A stretch of 12,079 nucleotides of DNA from CAZDDI01 sp964504195 (GTDB taxonomy: Bacteria; Chloroflexota; Anaerolineae; B4-G1; SLSP01): positions 1 through 12,079 of the forward strand of contig CAZDDI010000091.1 of assembly GCA_964504195.1 (NCBI GenBank), in the 5' to 3' direction. Under the pieces are notes generated by a model. That model ran no database searches, had not been told where the DNA came from, and was given only the letters and a program-made list of their open reading frames with translations. The translations under genes and the position numbers were made by a program. Positions within the stretch are counted from its first letter, which is position 1. The number at the start of each line of letters is the position of its first letter. Below are positions 1 through 5,913 of this stretch, piece by piece.

Positions 1-35
1 GCTGTAGTAGGCTCAAAACACGCATATTACCGGCT

Positions 36-66
36 TTGACTGGGCAACTTTTGCGTGATCTATAAT
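36..66 (+). promoter_or_regulatory. possible weak promoter
   Basis: TTGACT at 36-41 and a perfect TATAAT at 61-66 are separated by 19 bp, longer than the usual 16-18. Transcription would begin near 73, just before the hairpin at 79-118. The -10 is good but the spacing is poor, so this is a tentative call. Confidence 0.3.
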
Positions 67-78
67 TTGCCTGAAATG

Positions 79-118
79 TGAACCGTGCTGCGTGACAAAT
101 ATCACGTAGCACGGTTCA
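79..118. repeat. 17-bp inverted repeat (hairpin)
   Basis: The arms at 79-95 and 102-118 are complementary apart from one position (G89 opposite T108, a G-U pair in RNA), with a 6-nt loop CAAATA. There is no T tract on either side, so it is not a textbook intrinsic terminator. It could be an isolated REP-like palindrome, an RNA leader structure, or the end of a transcript entering from upstream. No flanking direct repeat was seen. Confidence 0.6.
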
Positions 119-161
119 AGTCCCACAACCCTCAAAGAGCGTATGACACGCCATCCCGTAC

Positions 162-187
162 TAACCCTTTTACAACCCAAAGGGTTA
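162..187. repeat. 9-bp inverted repeat upstream of promoter
   Basis: TAACCCTTT (162-170) and AAAGGGTTA (179-187) form a perfect 9-bp inverted repeat with an 8-nt spacer. It ends 8 bp before the -35 hexamer of the promoter at 195-222, where a regulator could bind. It could also be a weak hairpin. No factor is recognised. Confidence 0.4.
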
Positions 188-194
188 CACAGGA

Positions 195-222
195 TTGACA
201 AATTCCCCGCTTGCCTTAGAAT
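195..222 (+). promoter_or_regulatory. promoter for the membrane protein (leaderless)
   Basis: TTGACA (195-200) and TAGAAT (217-222) are separated by 16 bp, close to the sigma70 consensus. The -10 ends 7 bases before the ATG at 230, so the expected transcription start coincides with the start codon and the message would lack a 5' leader. No Shine-Dalgarno sequence precedes that ATG, which fits a leaderless transcript. The promoter may also drive glgP, 43 bp after this gene. Confidence 0.65.
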
Positions 223-229
223 AAGCCCC

Positions 230-1066
230 ATGCCCGCAGCAAGACAGGGATCACAGACGCCTGTGCGCGACCGGCTCAGCATCCTCCTCGCCATTGTGCT
301 GGTCAGCGCGGCCTTATTCCACTTCGTGGAGCTTCCCACGTTTTCGTGGAGCGTCCGCCGTATCTTTGGCTCGCCTCTCGGCTTTACTATCACCGGCGAT
401 TGGATTCTCCCCCTACTGCTCATGGGGCTGGTCGCTACCGGCACGCGCTACCTGTTACACGTCCACCCCTACCAGGAAACCCTGGAACGCCCGCGCGGAC
501 TTTCAATTATTACCCCCACCCTGGGTAGTCTGTTGGCAGGACTGTTACTTGTGCGTACTCAAACTTGGCCGCTCTGGCTTGGCGCCCTACTCTTCACCGG
601 GCTGCTCATCGGCCTGCTGGAAAACCTCACCTACCGTGTCTTCTCCCCAGATGCCCCTAGCTATGCCAGTTCCCGTACCCTGCTCAACATCAGTGACTAT
701 CTGTTGGGTTTTGCCCTCTTCAGCCTCATCCTCAGCGGGCAAGGACGCGCATTGCTCACCGGGCCGGCGGTACTACTTATCAGCGGGTTACTAGCAATTG
801 ACCTACTCAGCGCTAGTGGGGGAAACTTTCATGCCGAGCTGCTCTTCGCCGGCATCAGCGGGCTGCTCTGCGGGCAATTGGCCTGGTTGCTGGGCTACTG
901 GCCCGTATCATTCTGGATGGCCGCCACGCTGTTAACATTAAGCCTCTACATGCTCGTGGGACTGAGCTACCAATACCTACTGGGGCGGCTCACCCGCCGA
1001 GTACTCATTGAATTTGGATTTGTCGGCATCATCGTTTTTGTGATGTTGTTATGGATCAAGCCGTAG
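230..1066 (+). CDS. polytopic membrane protein of unknown function
   Basis: A 278-residue, very hydrophobic protein with about nine predicted transmembrane segments, roughly at residues 15-36, 59-76, 93-108, 114-131, 152-170, 175-193, 200-222, 226-248 and 256-276. There is no signal peptide beyond the first segment and no catalytic motif I recognise. The overall look, with a short Arg/Gln-rich N-terminus and many Leu/Gly helices, resembles DUF5656-type proteins of Chloroflexota, but that is a recollection and not a firm assignment. The frame is open from an ATG at 143. I chose the ATG at 230 because the promoter at 195-222 lies inside the longer version and the extra 29 residues look non-native. 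glgP follows after 43 bp and may be co-transcribed. Function is unknown. Confidence 0.75.
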   Translation: MPAARQGSQTPVRDRLSILLAIVLVSAALFHFVELPTFSWSVRRIFGSPLGFTITGDWILPLLLMGLVATGTRYLLHVHPYQETLERPRGLSIITPTLGSLLAGLLLVRTQTWPLWLGALLFTGLLIGLLENLTYRVFSPDAPSYASSRTLLNISDYLLGFALFSLILSGQGRALLTGPAVLLISGLLAIDLLSASGGNFHAELLFAGISGLLCGQLAWLLGYWPVSFWMAATLLTLSLYMLVGLSYQYLLGRLTRRVLIEFGFVGIIVFVMLLWIKP

Positions 1067-1109
1067 AAGAAATTATTTTTCACAAGGGCTTATAGCTCAG
1101 AGGAGAAAC

Positions 1110-3290
1110 ATGGAAACAAAGTTGTCCGAAACGCAATTGAAAATTCGGCAAAGGCTCCCGGAAAGGTTAGCCCGGCTCGAAGAGTTGGCCTTCAACTTCT
1201 GGTGGTCATGGCATCGCAATTCCCGCGATTTGTTCAAGATAGTAGATCGCACACTCTGGACTACCACACGCCACAATCCGATCCGCATCCTCCAGGAAAT
1301 ATCAGAGGCACAACTCGCCGCGCTCGCCAAAGACCCCAACTTCCTACGCGCTTACGATAGTGTGCTGATGGAGTTGGATCGCGAACAACGTAACGGCTAT
1401 CTGTGGTATTCCACCACCTACCCGGAATACACCCAATACCCTATCACCTACTTCTCGGCGGAATTCGGCATCCACGCCTCGTTGCCCATCTATTCCGGCG
1501 GCCTGGGGATCCTATCTGGGGATCATACCAAAGAAGCCAGCGACCTGGGCCTGCCATTCGTCGCCATCGGCTTCCTTTACGAGCAGGGCTATTTCATCCA
1601 GCGGCTCGATCCACACGGATGGCAGGAAGCCATTTATCCCCCACTTGAACCCAAGAACGTCGCCTTGCGCCCTTACTTGTGTGCGGATGATGACAGCTGC
1701 GTTAAAATCGCTCTGGATGTAGGGGATCGCCAACTCCACCTGCAAGTCTGGCAAGTGCGCACAGGCAACGGGCAGCTCTATCTGCTAGATGCCAACATGG
1801 AGCAGAACGCTCCCTGGGATCGAGAACTGACCGCCCGGCTGTACGGCGGTGATCAAGAGATGCGCATCCAACAGGAAGTTCTCTTGGGTATCGGCGGGGT
1901 CAAAATTCTGCGTGCGCTAGGAGTTGAACCGCGCGTTTGGCATATCAACGAAGGCCACGCGGCCTTCATGGTGCTGGAACGGCTACGCGAATACATCGCT
2001 CAAGGCTTCACGCTAGAGCAGGCCACTGCACGGGTACGCGCAGGAACGATTTTTACCACCCATACACCGGTCCCCGCAGGCCACGATGCGTTCTCTTTCA
2101 GCATGATGGAAAAATACTTCCACAAACTCTGGCCACAACTAGGACTAAACCGCGACGAGTTCATGGCGTTGGGGAGCCACGATTCCGGCAACGGGCCGGC
2201 CTTCAATCTGACAGCGCTGGCGTTGCGCTTGGCGGGCCGCTCCAATGGCGTGAGCCAGCTGCACGGCGAAGTCTCGCGCCAGATGTGGTACAGCCTGTGG
2301 CCCGATACCCCCCCGGAGAAAACTCCCATCGGCCATGTTACCAACGGCGTACACATCAGTTCATGGGTAGGCGAAGCCATGCACCGCATCTACCGCACGT
2401 ACCTCTCACCGGACTGGTTGGAACGCCAGGATGATCCCGCTATCTGGGAACGCATCGAAGATGTACCTGATGCCGAATTGTGGGAAGCACACAACTACCT
2501 CAAACGCAAGATGTTCTCCACCATCCGCGAGCGTGCGCGTCAGGATCGCATCACGCGCGTCATGCCGCCCGATCAGTTGTTAGCTTCGGGCATCTTCCTC
2601 GACCCGGAAGCGCTAGTCATCGGCTTTGCGCGGCGCTTTGCCACTTACAAACGTGCCTATCTCATCTTCCGCGATATCGAACGCCTGCTCAAGCTGACCC
2701 ACGATCGTTATCGCCCAGTGCAATTCATCTTTGCCGGTAAGGCCCATCCCGCCGATGACCCTGGCAAACGCTTGCTTCAGGAAGTTTACAATTGGGCGCG
2801 TAGTCCGGAGATGGGGGGGCGGATTGCCTTTGTGGAAGATTACGACATGCACGTCGCGCGCTATCTGGTGCAAGGCGTGGACGTATGGCTCAATACCCCG
2901 CGCCGCCCGATGGAAGCCAGCGGAACCAGCGGGATGAAAGCAGCCCTGAACGGCAATCCCAACCTGAGTATTCTGGATGGCTGGTGGGCGGAAGCGTATA
3001 ACGGGCTAAATGGCTGGGCAATTCCCTCAGCAGAACACCTCGACAATCCCGAAGCCCAGCACGATGCGGATGCCAACGCGCTCTACACCCTGCTTGAGGA
3101 AGAGGTTACCCCACTCTATTATCAGCGCGACCGCGACGGCGTACCACGAGGCTGGGTTGCCGTAATGAAAGAGGCCATTCGCACGATGGGGCCAAAATTC
3201 AGTATGCGGCGCATGGTGAAGGATTACACCCGCGAGTACTACATCCCCGCGTTAAAAGAGGTCTTGGCATTGGAGAAAAAAAAGAAGTGA
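1110..3290 (+). CDS. glgP: alpha-glucan (glycogen/maltodextrin) phosphorylase, GT35
   Basis: This 726-residue cytoplasmic enzyme splits alpha-1,4-glucans with phosphate to give glucose-1-phosphate, using pyridoxal phosphate. It matches the short bacterial/archaeal alpha-glucan phosphorylase group, which carries an N-terminal DUF3417 segment (about residues 10-110, with FNFWWSWH) and is shorter than E. coli GlgP/MalP. Conserved blocks are ITYFSAEFG (112-120), YSGGLGILSGDH (128-139), INEGHA (279-284), FTTHTPVPAGHD (from 315), VTNGVH (410-415), GFARRFATYKR (505-515), FAGKAHP (541-547) and EASGTSGMKAALNG (602-615). Lys610 in the last block is the expected PLP-binding lysine. The ATG is preceded by AGGAG at 1101-1105. 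The C-terminus is Lys-rich (KKKK), encoded across a run of eight A. It follows the membrane protein by 43 bp with no clear promoter of its own. The family call is firm; the preferred glucan cannot be read from sequence. Confidence 0.96.
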   Translation: METKLSETQLKIRQRLPERLARLEELAFNFWWSWHRNSRDLFKIVDRTLWTTTRHNPIRILQEISEAQLAALAKDPNFLRAYDSVLMELDREQRNGYLWYSTTYPEYTQYPITYFSAEFGIHASLPIYSGGLGILSGDHTKEASDLGLPFVAIGFLYEQGYFIQRLDPHGWQEAIYPPLEPKNVALRPYLCADDDSCVKIALDVGDRQLHLQVWQVRTGNGQLYLLDANMEQNAPWDRELTARLYGGDQEMRIQQEVLLGIGGVKILRALGVEPRVWHINEGHAAFMVLERLREYIAQGFTLEQATARVRAGTIFTTHTPVPAGHDAFSFSMMEKYFHKLWPQLGLNRDEFMALGSHDSGNGPAFNLTALALRLAGRSNGVSQLHGEVSRQMWYSLWPDTPPEKTPIGHVTNGVHISSWVGEAMHRIYRTYLSPDWLERQDDPAIWERIEDVPDAELWEAHNYLKRKMFSTIRERARQDRITRVMPPDQLLASGIFLDPEALVIGFARRFATYKRAYLIFRDIERLLKLTHDRYRPVQFIFAGKAHPADDPGKRLLQEVYNWARSPEMGGRIAFVEDYDMHVARYLVQGVDVWLNTPRRPMEASGTSGMKAALNGNPNLSILDGWWAEAYNGLNGWAIPSAEHLDNPEAQHDADANALYTLLEEEVTPLYYQRDRDGVPRGWVAVMKEAIRTMGPKFSMRRMVKDYTREYYIPALKEVLALEKKKK

Positions 3291-3295
3291 TTGTA

Positions 3296-3332
3296 TGTGA
3301 ACTGGGGGGCATTTAAGGCGCCACAGTTCACA
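3296..3332. terminator. possible bidirectional terminator between convergent genes
   Basis: TGTGAACTG (3296-3304) and CAGTTCACA (3324-3332) pair perfectly over 9 bp. GGC (3308-3310) and GCC (3320-3322) can extend the stem inward. It fills most of the 49-bp gap between the convergent ends of glgP and the zincin gene. There is no T tract, so termination efficiency is uncertain. Confidence 0.5.
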
Positions 3333-3339
3333 CTGCCCA

Positions 3340-3711
3340 TCAATACGCGCCGATTTCGCGTAATCGCGCATCACTGATCCCAAAGTGATGCGCGATTTCG
3401 TGTAACACAACATGCTGCACGGTCTGTCGCACCTCGTCCCAAGTATGGCAACGCAGCAAAATCGGTTCACGATAAATGCTGATTTTATCGGGGAGCATAA
3501 AGGTATAACGATGGGTGCGGCGTGTCTGAGGAATGCCATGGTATAAACCCAGGAGTTGTGTAGGGTGAGTCACACCGGCACGGTGCAATGCGTCTGCATC
3601 AGGCCAGGGTTCCACAACCACCTCAACGTTATCCAACCGCTCGCGGAACTCGGCAGGCAATTGGTCCAACGCCTCAGCTACCAGCGACTCAAAAGTATCC
3701 AAAGATTCCAC
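3340..3711 (-). CDS. zincin-like metallopeptidase family protein
   Basis: A small protein of 123 residues (128 if started at the TTG at 3726). Near the C-terminus it carries HEIAHHFGISD, the HEXXH zinc site with the extended HEXXHHFG-x-SD form of the small zincin-like metallopeptidase family (Pfam PF06262). In that motif the two His bind zinc and the Glu is the catalytic base. Length and layout, an N-terminal FESLVAEALDQLP block followed by the zinc site, fit that family. I prefer the GTG at 3711: GAGGG (3724-3720 on this strand) lies 8 bases upstream, and the resulting N-terminus matches the usual family start. The TTG alternative overlaps the upstream stop as TTGA. It is the second gene of a two-gene unit. 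Its physiological substrate is unknown, and many members lack demonstrated protease activity. Confidence 0.85.
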   Translation of the reverse strand: MESLDTFESLVAEALDQLPAEFRERLDNVEVVVEPWPDADALHRAGVTHPTQLLGLYHGIPQTRRTHRYTFMLPDKISIYREPILLRCHTWDEVRQTVQHVVLHEIAHHFGISDARLREIGAY

Positions 3712-3722
3712 TCTGCACACCC

Positions 3723-4025
3723 TCAAGCGCGCTTGAAAACCTCAACCGTAATCGTTCCTCGTCCATCGGCGCGCTGCACCTCAAATGTCAACAGGTCTTC
3801 TTCAATGATGAACGCAAACGACAGCCTGTCGGCCAGACGTACCACCACTGGCACACCATCGGTCTCCTGGCGATAGATAAATCCCACCGGCAACGGATAG
3901 AAACGTGCTAAATCGCCAAACACGCGCACATCAGCATCCACAATGATGTTCCGACCCGGCGTGAATTTGACCGGTTTTTGTGGCGGTTGTGCCTGTTTAT
4001 CTGCGGGATGTTTTCCAAAGCTCAT
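3723..4025 (-). CDS. hypothetical protein, 100 aa
   Basis: I do not recognise this protein. It begins with a polar Lys/Pro/Gln-rich stretch (about residues 1-20) and continues with alternating hydrophobic residues typical of a small beta-rich fold, ending in VEVFKRA. There are no Cys residues, no signal peptide and no membrane segment. It is very likely a real gene: it has a near-perfect Shine-Dalgarno AAGGAGGTG directly upstream of the ATG and a strong promoter (4055-4082, minus strand). Its stop lies next to the zincin start, so the two are almost certainly co-transcribed and probably translationally coupled. A role linked to the zincin (partner, substrate or regulator) is only a guess from that arrangement. 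Confidence 0.7.
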   Translation of the reverse strand: MSFGKHPADKQAQPPQKPVKFTPGRNIIVDADVRVFGDLARFYPLPVGFIYRQETDGVPVVVRLADRLSFAFIIEEDLLTFEVQRADGRGTITVEVFKRA

Positions 4026-4054
4026 AGCGGCACCTCCTTTGCAAGCCTATCTGG

Positions 4055-4082
4055 ATTGTATGGGCGACAGGCCGAATGTCAA
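4055..4082 (-). promoter_or_regulatory. promoter of the hypothetical-zincin unit
   Basis: On the minus strand TTGACA (4082-4077) and TACAAT (4060-4055) are 16 bp apart, nearly perfect sigma70-type hexamers. Transcription should start near 4048, giving a leader of about 23 nt that holds the AAGGAGGTG ribosome binding site. Confidence 0.75.
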
Positions 4083-4096
4083 CTCGCGCGGTGGTT

Positions 4097-4139
4097 TCGA
4101 CAGGCTTGACCGCCGGCGGGTCTCGACAGGCTTGACCGC
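4097..4139. repeat. two direct copies of TCGACAGGCTTGACCGC
   Basis: The 17-bp sequence occurs at 4097-4113 and 4123-4139, a 26-bp period. A perfect palindrome CCGCCGGCGG (4110-4119) joins the copies. The core CGACAGGC also appears a third time at 4065-4072, inside the spacer of the minus-strand promoter. The block sits between two divergent promoters, so it could be an operator. It also resembles dispersed TTCGACAGGCT-type intergenic repeats of many bacterial genomes, which I find at least as likely. Confidence 0.6.
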
Positions 4140-4178
4140 GGCGGAATTTTCGGAAAATACTAAGCTAATTTCTACGCC

Positions 4179-4206
4179 TTGCCGAATAACAAGAGCATGG
4201 TACACT
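4179..4206 (+). promoter_or_regulatory. promoter of the FKBP gene
   Basis: TTGCCG (4179-4184) and TACACT (4201-4206) are 16 bp apart. Transcription should begin near 4213, leaving a leader of about 26 nt with AAGGAG at 4225-4230, 8 bases before the ATG. Confidence 0.65.
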
Positions 4207-4238
4207 CAGGGTAACGCACCCATCAAGGAGAAAGTCTT

Positions 4239-4754
4239 ATGCGCAAAGCAATCGCTATTCCCGTCACCCTGTTGATTGTCGCGGTACTCATCGCGGGACT
4301 GTTCTGGTTGCTCAACACGGGTGAGCAATCACCAGCAACAACACCAGCGGCTCCGACATCCGTCGCTCCTACCCCGACCGCGCAACAACAAAACCCAAAC
4401 CCAACTGGAGGAACTATGATTACAACAGCATCTGGATTGCAATACGAAGACCTCGTGGTAGGCACCGGCGCAAGTCCTACGCGCGGCGATACGGTGATTG
4501 TGCATTACACCGGCTGGCTGGAAGATGGCACAAAGTTTGACAGCTCCGTGGATCGCGGGCAGCCGTTCAGCTTCGTCATCGGTGTGGGGCAGGTCATCCC
4601 CGGCTGGGATGAAGGAGTAGCCACAATGCAGATAGGCGGGCAACGGCGGCTCACCATCCCGGCAGAGTTAGGTTACGGAACACAAGGCGCAGGGGGTGTC
4701 ATCCCCCCCAACGCCACACTCATCTTCGAGGTAGAGCTGCTGGGGATACAGTAA
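4239..4754 (+). CDS. membrane-anchored FKBP-type peptidyl-prolyl cis-trans isomerase
   Basis: A 171-residue protein that should isomerise peptidyl-prolyl bonds and assist folding, here tethered to the outer face of the membrane. Residues 5-25 form one N-terminal transmembrane or signal-anchor helix, 27-58 a Pro/Thr/Gln-rich linker, and 64-171 a complete FKBP domain. Visible FKBP pocket residues are Tyr90 (HYTG), Phe100-Asp101 (KFDSS), Phe110, Val119-Ile120 and Trp123 (VIPGW), Tyr146 (GYG) and Phe163 (IFEVELL). There is no lipobox Cys. The first ATG has AAGGAG at 4225-4230. A second ATG at Met60 (4416) follows its own GGAGG and would yield the bare 112-residue enzyme. The gene is monocistronic, with its own promoter and a hairpin after the stop. 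The family call is firm. Confidence 0.94.
   Translation: MRKAIAIPVTLLIVAVLIAGLFWLLNTGEQSPATTPAAPTSVAPTPTAQQQNPNPTGGTMITTASGLQYEDLVVGTGASPTRGDTVIVHYTGWLEDGTKFDSSVDRGQPFSFVIGVGQVIPGWDEGVATMQIGGQRRLTIPAELGYGTQGAGGVIPPNATLIFEVELLGIQ
4407..4418 (+). promoter_or_regulatory. internal ribosome binding site and start codon in the FKBP gene
   Basis: GGAGG (4407-4411) precedes an in-frame ATG (4416-4418) by 4 bases. Translation from here begins MITTASGLQYEDLVVG, the usual beginning of a free-standing soluble FKBP. The same bases encode the end of the linker (TGGT), so chance is possible, but both position and spacing are right for initiation. Confidence 0.5.
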
Positions 4755-4765
4755 AAACCACAAAA

Positions 4766-4814
4766 AAGTGGGGGTATTTTTAAGCGTGCTATACGCTTAT
4801 GAATACCCCCACTT
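4766..4814. terminator. shared hairpin terminator between convergent genes
   Basis: AAGTGGGGGTATT (4766-4778) pairs perfectly with AATACCCCCACTT (4802-4814). Inside, TAAGCGT (4781-4787) pairs with ACGCTTA (4793-4799) around a 5-nt loop. On the minus strand the stem is followed by a T-rich run (complement of 4751-4765), which makes a good intrinsic terminator for the gene at 4828-5520. On the plus strand no T tract follows, so it would be weaker for the FKBP transcript. Confidence 0.8.
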
Positions 4815-4827
4815 AGCCATAAAGCCT

Positions 4828-5520
4828 TCAATCCTTCTCAACCACGTCCATCGCCAGGATGATAACACACAACAAAATACTCAGCACCAACACAAAACCA
4901 GCAACGGCCCAGAAACGGAACAGTCCCAACACTACCCCTAAGACCGCAAACCCAGCCAGGGTCACATAACGCCACCGGTTATGCTCAGACAGCATAACCA
5001 ACCACAATTTACTCCCTACCCCTAAACAGACCAATCCCGCTATCACCCAAGCCACAACAATGTGAGCGCCCCGCAATCCCGAAACCGGAAAAACCATGAT
5101 ACCGCAAGTGTTTGTCCGGGAGGGCAGCGGAGAACTCCGCTGCGCATAAACGCGCACCAGCACAAAGCGCTTCCAGGCAGCATCTCGACCCGCCACCTGC
5201 CACTCTACACGCTGCGCATCGCCCGGCGCGAGCGTCAACGGGACCCGCTCCTCGCGCATCAAGGTGATATAGCGTTCAGTAACCCGCGCATAAACGATAC
5301 GCCGGACCTCGCGTTCGGAGGGATTGGTAAACACAGCGCTAACCACACCCCCCTCATCAGTAGTGAGCAACAAGGGGCAGCGCAACGTAGCCAACCGAGC
5401 ATCAGCAACAAGCGCAGAATCAAACAAAGAAGCCTCGAAACCTGCCCAGAACACACCGCCGTAAAATACCGTGTTGAGCAGAATTCCGATCCAAAAAATG
5501 ACATAGCCTATACGGCGCAT
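4828..5520 (-). CDS. membrane protein of unknown function, four TM segments
   Basis: A 230-residue protein I do not recognise. It has a transmembrane helix at about residues 4-27, a soluble, probably extracytoplasmic domain at about 30-150, then three closely spaced helices at about 152-176, 185-203 and 205-224, and ends MDVVEKD. The soluble part has a beta-sandwich look and holds the only two Cys outside the helices, Cys48 and Cys139, near its two ends, so a disulfide is possible. I start it at the ATG at 5520, because GGAGG lies 5 bases upstream. The ATG at 5532 would add four residues and overlaps that ribosome binding site. It has a strong promoter at 5562-5589 (minus) and a terminator at 4766-4814, so it is monocistronic. 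No function can be assigned. Confidence 0.75.
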   Translation of the reverse strand: MRRIGYVIFWIGILLNTVFYGGVFWAGFEASLFDSALVADARLATLRCPLLLTTDEGGVVSAVFTNPSEREVRRIVYARVTERYITLMREERVPLTLAPGDAQRVEWQVAGRDAAWKRFVLVRVYAQRSSPLPSRTNTCGIMVFPVSGLRGAHIVVAWVIAGLVCLGVGSKLWLVMLSEHNRWRYVTLAGFAVLGVVLGLFRFWAVAGFVLVLSILLCVIILAMDVVEKD

Positions 5521-5561
5521 AACAGCCTCCATAAATCTGATGGCGCAATTTTAATAACCCT

Positions 5562-5589
5562 AGTGTAGCGGAGCACGCTTGCTTGTCAA
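5562..5589 (-). promoter_or_regulatory. promoter of the four-TM membrane protein
   Basis: On the minus strand TTGACA (5589-5584) and TACACT (5567-5562) are 16 bp apart. Transcription should begin near 5555, giving a leader of about 35 nt before the ATG at 5520. Its -35 overlaps that of the plus-strand promoter at 5583-5610. Confidence 0.75.
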
Positions 5590-5610
5590 GCACGCAAGTC
5601 ATTGTATAAA
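5583..5610 (+). promoter_or_regulatory. divergent promoter sharing the -35 region
   Basis: TTGTCA (5583-5588) and TATAAA (5605-5610) are 16 bp apart. The -35 lies within the palindrome GCTTGTCAAGC and overlaps the minus-strand TTGACA, so the two promoters are back to back. The next gene on this strand is the polyferredoxin at 5914, which would give a leader of about 300 nt. Confidence 0.5.
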
Positions 5611-5650
5611 ACAAGGATAAACACAGTATCCAAACGTGATGTTTCACGGC

Positions 5651-5678
5651 TCACATTTCACCAACATTGTGCTATACT
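5651..5678 (+). promoter_or_regulatory. possible extended -10 promoter for the polyferredoxin gene
   Basis: TATACT (5673-5678) is preceded by TGC, giving an extended -10 (TGnTATACT). The -35 at the matching distance is poor (TCACAT at 5651-5656, 16-bp spacing). Transcription would start near 5685, upstream of the MITE-like element, placing that element in the leader RNA. Confidence 0.45.
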
Positions 5679-5711
5679 TACCATAGAGTCTATAAAGGTG
5701 CATCATCCATC

Positions 5712-5834
5712 GTAACTACTCAGCCATGTCATTGTGAGCCGTCTGCAGCGAAGCTATCCCGTTCGTAGTTTAGATTACTTCGCCGTGCAGACGCGGCTTG
5801 CAACGACAAACAAAGTTTAAGCTTGAGTAGTTAC
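5712..5834. mobile_element. MITE-like element, 123 bp, with 8-bp target duplication
   Basis: The ends are perfect 11-bp inverted repeats, GTAACTACTCA (5712-5722) and TGAGTAGTTAC (5824-5834). Directly outside lie identical 8-bp direct repeats CATCCATC at 5704-5711 and 5835-5842, the expected footprint of insertion. The interior is an imperfect palindrome: GTCATTG and GCGAAGC on the left arm (5728-5760) are matched by complementary versions on the right arm (5771-5807). Ends starting GTAA with 8-bp duplications are typical of the IS66 family, so the element could be mobilised by an IS66-type transposase. There is no coding capacity. It lies between the candidate promoters and the polyferredoxin gene. 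Confidence 0.7.
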
Positions 5835-5913
5835 CATCCATCAATGATTATCAGCAAACTCTGTCGCTGTTGCGATTTACTGATTTTTAGATTTTTGAAG
5901 AGGAGTGAATAGC

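Noticed and set aside
143..229. N-terminal extension of the membrane protein from the ATG at 143
   Set aside because: The stretch contains an inverted repeat and a near-consensus promoter and encodes residues unlike a signal or helix; the ATG at 230 fits better.
13..444. Minus-strand open frame of 143 codons at the left edge
   Set aside because: It covers the hairpins and promoter and overlaps the membrane protein gene; no ribosome binding site and no recognisable protein.
3280..3290. Run of eight A near the end of glgP as a possible programmed frameshift site
   Set aside because: It lies two codons before the stop in a Lys-rich tail, and no alternative frame of interest follows.
5062..5568. 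Plus-strand open frame of 168 codons opposite the four-TM protein
   Set aside because: Runs antisense through the gene and its promoter, with no ribosome binding site; the minus frame shows proper helices, a Shine-Dalgarno and promoter.
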